Source of the DNA: Desulforapulum sp034007745
Lineage (GTDB): Bacteria; Desulfobacterota; Desulfobacteria; Desulfobacterales; Desulfobacteraceae
NCBI GenBank assembly: GCA_034007745.1
Contig: JAVEQI010000007.1
Location: forward strand, 40,312 to 104,311
Length of the DNA stretch: 64,000 nt
Direction: 5' to 3'
In this document: one piece after another, positions 15,991-25,233 of the stretch
Layout: the number at the start of each line of letters is the position of its first letter
Numbering within the stretch: position 1 is the stretch's first letter
Notes under the pieces: model-generated
The model's database searches: none
Told to the model about the DNA's origin: nothing
What the model saw: only the letters and a program-made list of their open reading frames with translations
Translations under genes and position numbers: made by a program

Positions 15991-17390
15991 TTTTGTTCAC
16001 CCTCCTCCTGCTTGCTCAAGCGGTACCGGAGGGATCTGAGGTTCAGGCCCAGAAGCTCTGCAGCCCTGTTCTTGTAGCCATCGGCAAGGGCCATGGCCTT
16101 TTTAATATATGCATCCTCGATGGTAAGGAGAATCTTGTCAAGATCGACTCCCTGGGCCACTTCCTCTAAATCGAAGCACTGCCCCTTAATGCCTTCGACC
16201 CAGCGCCGTTTTTTGTGGAGAGAGATGGAAAGACTTTCGGGCAGGATGATGTTGGTGGACGAAAGGGCCACGCTACGTTCGATGAGGTTTTCAAGTTCTC
16301 TTACATTGCCGGGGAAGCTGTAGTTGTTGAGGAAATCGAGGGCGTAGGAGGAAAGTTTTGAGATGTTCTTGCCCATTTTTTCGGCATACTTTTCCATGAA
16401 AAAACTTGCCAGGAGCTTGACATCGCCCTTTCGGTCCCGCAGGGGCGGTACCTTGATGGGGATCACGTTGAGCCGGAAGAACAGGTCTTCCCTGAAGTTG
16501 CCTTTGATCACCTCCTCTTCAAGCTGCCTGTTGGTGGCGGATATGATCCTCACATCGACCTCAAACTCCCGGGTTCCGCCAACGGGCTTGACCTTGGTCT
16601 CCTGCACGGCCCTGAGAAGCTTTACCTGGAGCATGAGAGGGAGTTCACCTATCTCATCAAGGAAAATGGTTCCGGTGTGGGCGGCCTCGAACAACCCCTT
16701 TTTTTCGGCAAATGCCCCTGTGAATGCACCCTTTACATGGCCGAAGAACTCACTTTCAATCAGGGTGTCGGGGATGCCGCCGCAGTTGACAACCACAAAC
16801 GGCCGGTCCCGGCGGTCGCTCATATCGTGTATGGCCCTGGCAATCAACTCCTTGCCGGTTCCGCTCTCTCCTGAGATAAGGACGTTGGTCGTTGTTCTGG
16901 CCACCTGGCTGACCAAGTCGTAGATGCGCATCATGCCGGGGCTGTTACCGATCATGCTGCCGAAATGAACAAGGGTTTCAGAGTGGGTGCATTGGGACGG
17001 TTTTTTGTCTCCCGACAGTTTAAGGTTCAGGGCTTTTTTAAGGGTGGCTTTGAGTTCTGCGTTGTCAAAAGGCTTGGGGACAAAGTCAAAGGCGCCCTCG
17101 TTCATGGCCTCGACCGCTATCTCCGTGGTTGAGTAGGCGGAAATGAGAACGACCACGGTTTCAGAGTCTTTTTTTCTGGCGGCCCTCAGCACATCAAGGC
17201 CTGTGAGATCCCCAAGGCGAATATCCGACAGAACTATATCAAAGCTGTGCTTCTCTATCAAGCCCAAGGCCTGCCTGCCGCTGCTCGCAAGGGAAACCTC
17301 ATACTCCTCCTGAACGAGGAGCAGCTCTAGGAATTCGCGCATGCTCAACTCATCGTCAACCACCAGAATGCTTGGGGCCGGGAGTGTCAC
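15987..17390 (-). CDS. Sigma-54-dependent response regulator, PilR/NtrC type
   Basis: The 467-residue protein has three domains. The receiver (1-125) has VVDDE, the phospho-acceptor in DIVLSDIRLGDLTGLD and KPFDN. The AAA+ domain (about 150-385) has GESGTGKELIARAIH, the sigma-54 contact loop GAFTGA, FLDEIGELP and an R-finger region. The Fis-type helix-turn-helix ends NRAAELLGLNLRSLRYRLSK, very like PilR. It starts with GTG right after the pyrC stop, with AAAGGAG 8 nt before. No sensor kinase gene is adjacent. pilA with its sigma-54 promoter lies 2.3 kb away, so pilA is a likely target. Confidence 0.93.
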   Translation of the reverse strand: MTLPAPSILVVDDELSMREFLELLLVQEEYEVSLASSGRQALGLIEKHSFDIVLSDIRLGDLTGLDVLRAARKKDSETVVVLISAYSTTEIAVEAMNEGAFDFVPKPFDNAELKATLKKALNLKLSGDKKPSQCTHSETLVHFGSMIGNSPGMMRIYDLVSQVARTTTNVLISGESGTGKELIARAIHDMSDRRDRPFVVVNCGGIPDTLIESEFFGHVKGAFTGAFAEKKGLFEAAHTGTIFLDEIGELPLMLQVKLLRAVQETKVKPVGGTREFEVDVRIISATNRQLEEEVIKGNFREDLFFRLNVIPIKVPPLRDRKGDVKLLASFFMEKYAEKMGKNISKLSSYALDFLNNYSFPGNVRELENLIERSVALSSTNIILPESLSISLHKKRRWVEGIKGQCFDLEEVAQGVDLDKILLTIEDAYIKKAMALADGYKNRAAELLGLNLRSLRYRLSKQEEGEQK

Positions 17391-18671
17391 CTATACTCTC
17401 CTTTGGAAAATAATTCTCCCTTCGACCATGGTGAGGAACGCCTCTCCCTTGACCTTTAAACCGGCAAAGGGCGTGTTTCTGCTCTTTGAAAAAAAGATGC
17501 CGGGATCTATAACATGATCCTTATCAGGGTCAATGACTGTTATATCTGCTGGATTTCCAGGCACCAGGCGGTTATCGATACCGAGGAACAGGGCAGGGTT
17601 TCTTGACATCTTTTCCACCAGGGTTTCCATGGAGATCAATTCATCGTGCACAAGCTTTAATGAAAGGGCAAGCGACGTTTCAAGGCCAATGATCCCAAAC
17701 GCTGCCTGGTCAAACTCGACCTCTTTTTCAAGGGGTGAGTGGGGAGCGTGATCCGTTGCAATGCAGTCGATGGTGCCGTCGATCAACCCTTGGATCACGG
17801 CCAGTCTGTCTTTTTCGGTTCTCAGGGGCGGATTCATCTTGGCGTGGGTGTCGTAATCGGTCACAGCCTCGTCCGTGAGGGTGAAATAGTGGGGAGCGGT
17901 CTCACAGGTCACCTTTATCCCCCGCTTTTTGCCCTGGCGGATTGCCGCAACCGACTCTTCACAGCTCACATGGGCGATGTGCACCCTTGCATTGGTTAGT
18001 TCTGCCAGGGCAATCTCCCGCATGACCATGATGCTCTCGGCCGCATTGGGAATCCCCCTGATGCCGAGCCTTGTGGCAACTGCTCCCTCGTTCATGGCCC
18101 CATCCCCTGCAAGGGAGAGTTCCTCCGAGTGAGAGATCACGGGAAGGCCTAAACCTGCTGCATACTCCATGGCCCGGCGCATCACCCTCGCGTTGTCAAC
18201 GGGGCGTCCATCGTCGGTGATGGCGACCATCCCCGCCTGGCGCATATCCCCATACTCGGCAAGGGTATCGCCCTTGAGCCCGCGGGTGATGGCCCCCACG
18301 GGATAGACCCGGCAGAGGCGGGCCTCTTTTGCCCGCTCCAGGACAAACCTCGTCACCTGGGCGCTGTCGTTCACAGGATTTGTGTTGGGCATGGGGCAGA
18401 CGGCCGTGAAACCGCCATGGGCGGCGGCCATGAGGCCCGAATGTATTGTCTCCTTGTACTCGTGGCCGGGTTCCCTCAGGTGAACATGTACATCAATCAG
18501 ACCGGGGACAAGGATCATACCCGTGACATCGATGGTTTCGATGCCGGGTTCAGGATCTGCGGCGCCTGGATCCAGAAATCCATGGACAAGCCCGTCCTTT
18601 ATCAGGAGATCCCTTTGTTCATTCATGTTGCCCGGATCGACAATGTGTGCGCCCTTAAACCGTGTCAGCAT
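17391..18671 (-). CDS. pyrC: Dihydroorotase
   Basis: Dihydroorotase interconverts carbamoyl-aspartate and dihydroorotate in pyrimidine synthesis. The 426-residue protein begins at the ATG at 18671 (MLTRFKGAHIVDPGN), preceded by GGAGGG; a longer frame to 18725 is rejected. It has the metal-binding DVHVHLREPGHEYKETIHSG, further histidines in VISHSEE and VHIAHVS, and the catalytic Asp in IATDHAPHS, the class I (AllB-like) pattern. It overlaps the end of pyrB by 17 nt, so the two are coupled, and the sigma-54 activator gene abuts its stop. Confidence 0.95.
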   Translation of the reverse strand: MLTRFKGAHIVDPGNMNEQRDLLIKDGLVHGFLDPGAADPEPGIETIDVTGMILVPGLIDVHVHLREPGHEYKETIHSGLMAAAHGGFTAVCPMPNTNPVNDSAQVTRFVLERAKEARLCRVYPVGAITRGLKGDTLAEYGDMRQAGMVAITDDGRPVDNARVMRRAMEYAAGLGLPVISHSEELSLAGDGAMNEGAVATRLGIRGIPNAAESIMVMREIALAELTNARVHIAHVSCEESVAAIRQGKKRGIKVTCETAPHYFTLTDEAVTDYDTHAKMNPPLRTEKDRLAVIQGLIDGTIDCIATDHAPHSPLEKEVEFDQAAFGIIGLETSLALSLKLVHDELISMETLVEKMSRNPALFLGIDNRLVPGNPADITVIDPDKDHVIDPGIFFSKSRNTPFAGLKVKGEAFLTMVEGRIIFQRRV

Positions 18672-19593
18672 TTTTACTCCCTCCTGCAACCAGGTAAAAA
18701 AGGGCCATTCTAAGGGCCACACCATTTGTCACCTGGTCTAAGATTACGGCGTTTGCGCCGTTGGCCACCTGGTTTGTAATCTCGACTCCCCGGTTCAAGG
18801 GCCCCGGATGCATCACAATGGCATCCCCTGCTGCAAGCTTCAGCCTCCGCTCGTTGAGTCCGTAAAGGGTCGCATACTCCCTTTCAGTTGGAAAGAGGAT
18901 GTTCTCCTGGCGTTCCTTCTGGATGCGCAGCATCATGATCACATCAGCATTTTCAACGCAGGAATCCATGTCCGGGGCGACCTTGCACCCAAGGGATTCA
19001 ACCCCCTTTGGAATCATGGTTGCCGGGGCTGCCACGGTGACATTTGCCCCCATCATGGTAAAGCCTGCGATGTTGGACCTTGCCACCCTGGAATGACTGA
19101 TGTCTCCCACGATGGAGATGTTGAGACCTGACAGCTTTCCCTTTTTCTCCCGCACGGTCATGAGGTCCAGAAGGGCTTGGGTGGGATGGCCATGGATGCC
19201 GTCCCCGGCGTTGATAACCGAAGAGTTTACATGCTTTGCAATCAGATGGGGGGCTCCGGATGAGGGGTGACGGATAACTATGATGTCCGGATTCATGGCC
19301 TCGAGGGTTCTTGCCGTATCGATAAGGGTTTCACCCTTGACTATGCTGCTTGTGCTTTTGGACAGGGAGATCGAATCTGCGCTAAGTCTTTTTGCCGCAA
19401 TGTCAAACGAGCTTCTGGTCCGGGTGCTCGGCTCCTGGAACAGGAGAATTATGGTCTTTCCCCTGAGGGTGGGCACCTTTTTAACCGCCCTTTTGGAGAT
19501 CCCCTTCATTCCCTCGGCCGTGTCAAGAATCATGGTAATATCCTGGACAGACAGGGCCTCTATATCAAGGATATCCTTATGTTCAAAACGCAT
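18655..19593 (-). CDS. pyrB: Aspartate carbamoyltransferase catalytic chain
   Basis: PyrB joins carbamoyl phosphate and aspartate, the first committed pyrimidine step. The 312-residue protein has the carbamoyl-phosphate site FQEPSTRTRSSFDIAAKRL, IVIRHPSSGAPH and HGHPTQALLDLMTV, and HPGPLNRGVEI near the C terminus. Length is normal for the catalytic chain. No regulatory chain (pyrI) or PyrR site is seen. It starts the pyrB-pyrC transcript. Confidence 0.95.
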   Translation of the reverse strand: MRFEHKDILDIEALSVQDITMILDTAEGMKGISKRAVKKVPTLRGKTIILLFQEPSTRTRSSFDIAAKRLSADSISLSKSTSSIVKGETLIDTARTLEAMNPDIIVIRHPSSGAPHLIAKHVNSSVINAGDGIHGHPTQALLDLMTVREKKGKLSGLNISIVGDISHSRVARSNIAGFTMMGANVTVAAPATMIPKGVESLGCKVAPDMDSCVENADVIMMLRIQKERQENILFPTEREYATLYGLNERRLKLAAGDAIVMHPGPLNRGVEITNQVANGANAVILDQVTNGVALRMALFYLVAGGSKNADTV

Positions 19594-19680
19594 TTCGTCT
19601 TTCCTATCCGTTGTTGTTTTTTATAAAACTCCCACTGAGCTGACCGCCGGACATTTGGTTTCACTGGGGCCGCCACAAAA

Positions 19681-19700
19681 GGCGACCACAGGGGATCGCC
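19681..19700. repeat. Short dyad, REP-like
   Basis: GGCGA-ccacagggga-TCGCC is a short inverted repeat in the gap between lepB and pyrB, inside a segment reading aaggcgaccacagggg and atcgcccctac. Similar GGCGACC/CAGGG-type palindromes are scattered between genes in many Desulfobacterota, so a dispersed repeat is likely. Only one copy is in this window. Confidence 0.4.
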
Positions 19701-19746
19701 CCTACAGCCATCCATTCACTCCCTACCACCCACTAATCACTACTAA

Positions 19747-20370
19747 TCAACGCAAAACATCCCCAAGCCGATCCCAGCGAACCCCAAAAGCCTCCCTGTT
19801 CCACGACCAGTAGATGAGAAAGGCCTTGCCCCGGACGGCCTTTAGATCCACGAAGCCCCAGAACCTTGAATCATGGCTGTTGTCACGGTTGTCGCCCATT
19901 ACAAACAGCGAATTTTCAGGAACAGTTATCGGCCCGAAGTTGTCCCTGACCGTAAAGTGTCCTGGAATAATCTTTGGATCCTTGTAAATGGCGTAGGGTT
20001 CGTCCTCCTGGAGGTTTCCGTTCACATAGAGTTTTTTATCTTTGATCTCGATGGTGTCGCCGGCAACCCCTATCACCCGTTTGATAAAATCTTTTTTTGG
20101 ATCTTCCGGGTACTTGAACACAACGATGTCCCGTGGTTCAGGATCACTAAGGGAGATAAGGGTCTTACCGTCGGTAAAGGGGATCTTTACCCCATAGGTA
20201 AACTTGTTGACAAGTATATGATCTCCGATGAGGAGGGTGTTTTTCATGGATCCAGAAGGGATCTTGAACGCCTGGATCAGGAAGGTCCGGATAAACAGAG
20301 CCAGGATAACGGCGATGATTATAGCTTCGATGTTTTCACGAAGGGTGCTCTTTTTTTTATCAATGCTCAT
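19747..20370 (-). CDS. lepB: Signal peptidase I
   Basis: The 207-residue membrane protease removes signal peptides from exported proteins. One transmembrane span (IIIAVILALFIRTFLIQAF) precedes the catalytic Ser41 in IPSGSMKNTL. The general-base Lys is about residue 97 in FIKRVIGVAGDTIEIKD, and the S26 box MGDNRDNSHDSRFWGFV follows. Length is normal for the compact type. It stands alone between pyrB and the DUF39 gene. Confidence 0.95.
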   Translation of the reverse strand: MSIDKKKSTLRENIEAIIIAVILALFIRTFLIQAFKIPSGSMKNTLLIGDHILVNKFTYGVKIPFTDGKTLISLSDPEPRDIVVFKYPEDPKKDFIKRVIGVAGDTIEIKDKKLYVNGNLQEDEPYAIYKDPKIIPGHFTVRDNFGPITVPENSLFVMGDNRDNSHDSRFWGFVDLKAVRGKAFLIYWSWNREAFGVRWDRLGDVLR

Positions 20371-20475
20371 TTAAATGTCTTCTCTTTTGGGAAACCGCCG
20401 CCTGGGTGCAATGACCGTTGGTCACGGTTTCATCGTTCGCTGGGTTGGAAGCCATACATCGTTGCTGCCCATGGG

Positions 20476-21639
20476 TTAGTTGAAAAAATGCTGGGGTTCT
20501 CCCAAAAGGAAGTCGCCCTTCTGTATCCAGGATTTGAGCATATCTGCGACCTTCCTTGCCCTGACCATGCTGGAAAGGGGGACTGTCTGAATTTCCCGGC
20601 CCTCTATTATTATGGTACCGCTCTTTAACTGCGCATAGCTCACCTGGCCGTAACTCTTTGAAACAGCCTGGGGGTAGTCATGGCCGTAATCCACCACCTG
20701 GGTGAAGAGCTCCTCGTCGGACACGGCCGTAAATTTGACCATCTCCTCGTTCAGGATGGGAATGGGAATGCCAACACCTACAGAAAGGGAAACACCGTAT
20801 CCCCGGATGCTCTGACCCACAAGCCATTCGGGGGTCATCTGTTTTAAATCCCCCATCACGCAAAGGGTGCCTGAGGGCGTCACGGGAACTCCGCCGGGAG
20901 TTCGGTCAACCTCAGTTTTGTGCTGGGTGCCCGACCAGGTGACAAACCCCTGCCCGCCCCCGAGAAAAATTCTCGTTCCAAGGCCGATGGTCTTGAGATA
21001 GGGGTCGTTGAACAGAGGGCTTAAAGCACCCGAAGTGGAATAGCTGGCATTGCCCATGGCAGGCTTTAAGGTACCCATGTATGTGTATTTGATCTTATCG
21101 GAACGGTTTACGGCGCAGTTGTAGTTCTGGTAACAGTTCCTGGGGTTGCAGAGCGTTGCGCTGGGCAGATCCTTAAGGGTTATTATTCGTTCGATTTTCC
21201 GGTTGGGATAGCAGTCTGTTCCATAGCTCTTTGCCACAAGCTCGATCTCTTTGCCCGCCACAAGATCCTGGATAACGTGCCCTCCCCCGTAGTTGAATTC
21301 ACCCGGGTGGAGCTTATTTAAAGGATCATCGTCGGATACCTGGGTGGCACCGAGATAACAGTCGACTGCTGCTAGACCAGAATAGGCCTGAACCTTATTG
21401 AACCAGGTTTCGGTGGTTCTGACAAGGGGCTTTGACTGGCCGATATTGATGAATGCACCCGAAGAACACATGGGGGCAAAGGTTCCGGTGGTTACCACAT
21501 CCACTGTTCTTGCAGCCTCGACAGGACCTTTGTCCTTTACAATATCGATGATCTCTTCGGCCGTTACAACAACAGCCTTGCCGCTCTTGATCCGCTCGTT
21601 GATCTCCTGATAGGTTTTGTTGATTTTAAAATCACCCAT
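20476..21639 (-). CDS. Homocysteine biosynthesis protein (DUF39/HcyBio)
   Basis: The 387-residue protein begins at the ATG at 21639 (MGDFKINKTYQEINERI), 9 nt inside a longer TTG-initiated frame. Conserved features of the DUF39 family are TTGTFAPMCSSGAFIN, SYGTDCYPNR, LCNPRNCYQNYNCAVN and IFLGGGQGFVTWSGTQH. In methanogens and sulfate reducers the family helps make homocysteine from aspartate semialdehyde and sulfide, and the conserved cysteines are thought to carry sulfur. The ferredoxin-type partner often encoded beside it is not present here. Confidence 0.9.
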   Translation of the reverse strand: MGDFKINKTYQEINERIKSGKAVVVTAEEIIDIVKDKGPVEAARTVDVVTTGTFAPMCSSGAFINIGQSKPLVRTTETWFNKVQAYSGLAAVDCYLGATQVSDDDPLNKLHPGEFNYGGGHVIQDLVAGKEIELVAKSYGTDCYPNRKIERIITLKDLPSATLCNPRNCYQNYNCAVNRSDKIKYTYMGTLKPAMGNASYSTSGALSPLFNDPYLKTIGLGTRIFLGGGQGFVTWSGTQHKTEVDRTPGGVPVTPSGTLCVMGDLKQMTPEWLVGQSIRGYGVSLSVGVGIPIPILNEEMVKFTAVSDEELFTQVVDYGHDYPQAVSKSYGQVSYAQLKSGTIIIEGREIQTVPLSSMVRARKVADMLKSWIQKGDFLLGEPQHFFN

Positions 21640-21723
21640 TTTTATCAATGCCTCTGTTTAAGATAATATTTGTCAAATTTCCTGGGTATTTGCCGTAAGG
21701 TCACTCCGATCCGGTGCCGGCTA

Positions 21724-23100
21724 CTATCTCAGCTGGGCCTTAACCTCATCTATGTTATGCAGGATATTGTTCTTTATCCAGGTAGCGTCCCACCATTCAA
21801 CGGGATTGACAAACACCTTGTTGACCGCAACCCCGAAATGGAGATGATCACCCCCTGCCAGGCCCGTCTCTCCGGTTCTTCCGATGATGTCGCCCCTTTG
21901 GACTATATCTCCCCTGGACACTGCAATGGAGCTCAGATGGGCGTACTGGGTTGTGAGCCCGAATCCATGGTCTATGAGGACTGTGTTGCCGAAGATCCCC
22001 ACATGGTCAACAGCAAGAATTCTACCGCCGTTTGCCGCAGGAACAGGAGCCCTTGCAACCGAGGCAAGGTCAATTCCCATGTGAACCTGGCGATCGATCT
22101 CTTTGCCCTTGTACTTATAGATTCTATGGTCGGCAAAGTTTGCCCGATTGGCAGACCCGGGAAGCCTTAAAAAGCTATCCCTCCAATAGAGTATATTTTC
22201 GGTTGCCTTGATCGGCTCAAGAACAGTTTTAATGTTATCCGGCCTGACCACACGGTTGATGTGGATAAACTTTTCGAGCAGAGGGTTGTCCGTTGAAAAG
22301 GAGTCATTGCCAATCCCATTATCGAATTCGGGTATTTTTGCAGCAAGGAAACCATCTGAGATGTTTAAAACATCAGTCTTGAACTTGCGGTCCCTTATAT
22401 AGTGGTAAAATCCCCTTTTGGAAACGTTGCCGGCAGGATCCTGGGCCTTTATGTTGAGATCTATTCCCGGTCCCTGTTCAAAGCTCAAGGCAAAAAATGC
22501 GGCATGGATATTTTTATCGCTGAACATGCCAGGATATCCTGGAAAGAAATTGGGTCCCACCTCCACACCGCTTGTGATATTATCCTCAAAAAGCCTGTAA
22601 ATAATGAGCCCTGAGCCGCCCCTTGTAATGTTGTGTTTATTGGTGAGAATCTCAATGCTGGGAGGTTTGGTGTCAATGATCACATCTCGTTCAACCGTGG
22701 TTTCGTTGCCCCTGTTCCACCCCCGCCATGAGTAGTCAAAGGCGGTTATTTTCAAAATTGCCTTACCATCCTGCATCCCGTACTTCCAGAAATCTACAGG
22801 TATTTCATAGGTCTCATCCTTCACCTGGGAACCCATGAAAGCCCCCCGGTAACCAAGGGAAGGATAATCACGGTTCATAATCACCTCTTCCTTGCCTCCC
22901 TGAACAAGGAGGACCCGGACCTTACGAAGACCGGTCCCCACATCTCCCACCTTGACAGACAGAGTATAGTCCTTTTGAAGATATACAGAGGGAAGCTCAA
23001 CTTCTATAATAGGAGCTTTACCCTCAAACTCGTTAAAGAAAAACCAGCCAAGGGGCAGGACGACAAGCAGAACAAAGAACAGAACAAAATACTTTTTCAC
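21724..23100 (-). CDS. M23-family metallopeptidase with N-terminal anchor
   Basis: The 458-residue envelope protein has an N-terminal hydrophobic anchor (YFVLFFVLLVVLPLGWFFF). An Ig-like extracytoplasmic region follows (DTKPPSIEILTNKHN). The C-terminal LytM/M23 domain is at about 340-440, with the zinc ligands HMGIDLAS and HLHFGVAVN and the core LIDHGFGLTTQYAHLSSI. Such enzymes cut peptide cross-bridges in murein or regulate those that do; with both zinc motifs present it is probably active. It is divergent from kdsA. Confidence 0.9.
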   Translation of the reverse strand: MKKYFVLFFVLLVVLPLGWFFFNEFEGKAPIIEVELPSVYLQKDYTLSVKVGDVGTGLRKVRVLLVQGGKEEVIMNRDYPSLGYRGAFMGSQVKDETYEIPVDFWKYGMQDGKAILKITAFDYSWRGWNRGNETTVERDVIIDTKPPSIEILTNKHNITRGGSGLIIYRLFEDNITSGVEVGPNFFPGYPGMFSDKNIHAAFFALSFEQGPGIDLNIKAQDPAGNVSKRGFYHYIRDRKFKTDVLNISDGFLAAKIPEFDNGIGNDSFSTDNPLLEKFIHINRVVRPDNIKTVLEPIKATENILYWRDSFLRLPGSANRANFADHRIYKYKGKEIDRQVHMGIDLASVARAPVPAANGGRILAVDHVGIFGNTVLIDHGFGLTTQYAHLSSIAVSRGDIVQRGDIIGRTGETGLAGGDHLHFGVAVNKVFVNPVEWWDATWIKNNILHNIDEVKAQLR

Positions 23101-23259
23101 TCAAGACACCTTTGTATTCAAATGTATTCCAAAAACTTTTCCATTGAAAGTTGGGGTAAAATAACAGTAATAGACCAAGTTATCAAGGCATTTTCCGTTG
23201 TTGACTTTTGAGCCGTCAAAAGATAGCTTGGGATAAAACATTTACCATGGAGTATTTTG

Positions 23260-24090
23260 ATGAACAATTTTTTTCCCCTGCAGGCCGCTGATTCAGCTAT
23301 TTCATTTCTTTTAATTGCAGGCCCCTGTGTAATTGAAAATTTTGAGACCACCTTTCAAGCGGCAATCCATCTTAAAGCCGTAACCGAAGAACTCGGCATC
23401 CCCTTCATCTTTAAATCCTCGTTTGACAAGGCCAACAGAAGCTCCATCGACTCGTTCCGGGGACCTGGGTTTGAACGGGGACTTGAAATTCTTTCAGCGA
23501 TTAAAAAGGAACTCAAGGTAAGGATTATTTCAGACATTCACCTACCCGAACAGGCGGCTCCTGCAGCCGAGGTGCTTGACATCATTCAGATCCCCGCATT
23601 TCTATGCCGCCAGACCGACCTTATCACGGCCGCAGCCCGCACGGGAAAGCCCTTGAACGTTAAAAAAGGACAGTTCCTGGCACCCTTGGAGTGCGGAAAT
23701 ATAATCAAAAAAGCAAGGGCTGCAGGCTGCACACAGCTCAGCATCACAGAGCGTGGATCAAGCTTTGGATACAACAACCTTGTGGTGGACTTCAGGTCCA
23801 TTGATATCATTCGAGAACTCGGAGTGCCGGTTATCTTTGACGTAACCCACAGCGTACAGCTTCCCGGAGGCGCCGGCACCTCGTCGGCAGGGGATCGAAA
23901 ATTCGCCCCCACCCTTGCAAGAGCTGCCGTTGCAGCAGGAGCTGACGGGCTTTTCATCGAGACCCACCCGGATCCTGACCGGGCACTCTGTGACGGCCCC
24001 AACTCGGTTCCCCTTGCCGGGATGCGATCGTTTCTTGAGCCCCTTGTCGCCATCCGCAGGATTGTAGCACCCCTGGCCCATGGTGCCTGA
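23260..24090 (+). CDS. kdsA: 2-dehydro-3-deoxyphosphooctonate aldolase (Kdo-8-phosphate synthase)
   Basis: KdsA condenses phosphoenolpyruvate with arabinose 5-phosphate to form Kdo-8-phosphate for lipopolysaccharide. Motifs include IAGPCVIEN, FKSSFDKANRSSIDSFRGPG, KKGQFLAPLE, ITERGSSFGYNNLVVD and FDVTHSVQLPGG. The cysteine in AGPC marks the metal-dependent class (Asn in E. coli). The ATG at 23260 has GGAG 7 nt upstream. It heads the run kdsA-kdsC-lptCAB-rpoN. Confidence 0.96.
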   Translation: MNNFFPLQAADSAISFLLIAGPCVIENFETTFQAAIHLKAVTEELGIPFIFKSSFDKANRSSIDSFRGPGFERGLEILSAIKKELKVRIISDIHLPEQAAPAAEVLDIIQIPAFLCRQTDLITAAARTGKPLNVKKGQFLAPLECGNIIKKARAAGCTQLSITERGSSFGYNNLVVDFRSIDIIRELGVPVIFDVTHSVQLPGGAGTSSAGDRKFAPTLARAAVAAGADGLFIETHPDPDRALCDGPNSVPLAGMRSFLEPLVAIRRIVAPLAHGA

Positions 24091-24631
24091 TATGAAAATT
24101 GAAACCAAATCAAACCTTGAAGAGATCCTGAAACAGATCAGACTTCTGCTCCTGGATGTGGACGGAGTCCTTACCGACGGCGCCATTATCTACACTGATC
24201 AGGACAGTGAGATAAAACGTTTCAGCGTAAAGGACGGCCTGGGGTTGCGCCTCCTGATGGATGCGGGAGTAACCGTAGGAATCATTACCGGCCGAAGATC
24301 CGGAGCCCTTACTGCACGCTGCCGCAATCTGGGAATTGATCTGGTTTATGACAACGTAAAAGACAAGGTTGCGGCCCTTGAAGAGATCCTTGATAAAACC
24401 GGTATAGGAGCGAATGAAACAGCCTTTGCCGGTGACGACCTTCCAGACATCTGTGTGATGAATCGTGTCGGTCTTGCAATAGCTGTTTCAAATGCGGCAG
24501 ACGAAACAAGACAGGCAGCTCGTCTCATAACCGAAAAAAAAGGCGGGGATGGAGCTGTCCGGGAGGTGTGCGAACTGATACTCAAGGCAAAGGGGGAGTG
24601 GGGGAAAATCATCCAAAGGTTCTCCAGATGA
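24080..24631 (+). CDS. kdsC: Kdo-8-phosphate phosphatase
   Basis: This HAD-superfamily phosphatase of 183 residues has the nucleophile motif LLLDVDGVLTDGAIIY, IITGRRSGA (motif II), and AFAGDDLPDICVM (motif IV). This C0-type HAD without a cap matches KdsC, which dephosphorylates Kdo-8-phosphate. It overlaps kdsA by 11 nt if the ATG at 24080 is used; an in-frame ATG at 24092 is the alternative. It overlaps lptC by 4 nt. Confidence 0.95.
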   Translation: MVPDMKIETKSNLEEILKQIRLLLLDVDGVLTDGAIIYTDQDSEIKRFSVKDGLGLRLLMDAGVTVGIITGRRSGALTARCRNLGIDLVYDNVKDKVAALEEILDKTGIGANETAFAGDDLPDICVMNRVGLAIAVSNAADETRQAARLITEKKGGDGAVREVCELILKAKGEWGKIIQRFSR

Positions 24632-25233
24632 GATCAGGAAAATTCACACCAAAGAGAGCCAGGATCATCCTTGTGCTGATACTCCTGGCCATCGTGGCAG
24701 CCCTTGGTGGATTTTACTTTAAGCAGCGCCTCTTTTCAGGCAAACTCGTCATTGAAAACATAGCCATTGACTCAGGGACCTCCTTGAGCCTCAACAAAAT
24801 GCACCAGACCTCCACCCGGAACAACGTCAAAGAGTGGACCCTTGACGCCTCCTCTGCAAGACTCTTAAAGGACCAAAACAAGGCCCTTATGAACGATGTA
24901 AAGGTGGTTTTCTTTACTGGAAAGGCAGAGGAGGTCCTTCTTGAATCTGCAAGGGGAACCCTTGACACAGAAACCCACGACATGACCTTCACCGACAGCG
25001 TGGTTGTGACCTTTACCAACTATACGCTGAAAACCGGTGAGTTGCATTATGACAAGAAAAGACATATAGTCTATTCAGCTGTTCATGTCACACTCATGGA
25101 CAGCAAATCCACCCTTGAGGCTGATACAATGGAGATAGACCTTAACAACACAACGATCAGGCTCGGGGGAAACGTAAAAGGAAGGTTCAGTGAGACATCT
25201 GATTTTTTTAGTGGTATGGGCGGTGATTTTTAG
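24628..25233 (+). CDS. lptC: LPS export ABC transporter periplasmic protein LptC
   Basis: The product (about 201 residues) starts at ATGAGATCAGG overlapping the kdsC stop. It has an N-terminal transmembrane anchor (ARIILVLILLAIVAALGGFY) and a beta-jellyroll with WTLDASSARLLKDQNKALMN, TYTL-type strands and STLEADTMEIDL. LptC links the LptB2FG transporter to LptA in the LPS bridge. It overlaps lptA by 44 nt. Confidence 0.9.
   Translation: MRSGKFTPKRARIILVLILLAIVAALGGFYFKQRLFSGKLVIENIAIDSGTSLSLNKMHQTSTRNNVKEWTLDASSARLLKDQNKALMNDVKVVFFTGKAEEVLLESARGTLDTETHDMTFTDSVVVTFTNYTLKTGELHYDKKRHIVYSAVHVTLMDSKSTLEADTMEIDLNNTTIRLGGNVKGRFSETSDFFSGMGGDF

Noticed and set aside
17739..19131. Long plus-strand open frames opposite pyrC and pyrB
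   Set aside because: Both minus-strand genes are complete enzymes with catalytic motifs; the opposite frames lack ribosome sites and recognisable domains.
19873..20628. A 251-codon plus-strand frame opposite lepB
   Set aside because: The minus strand encodes a complete signal peptidase I; the opposite frame spans lepB and the DUF39 3' end without any domain.
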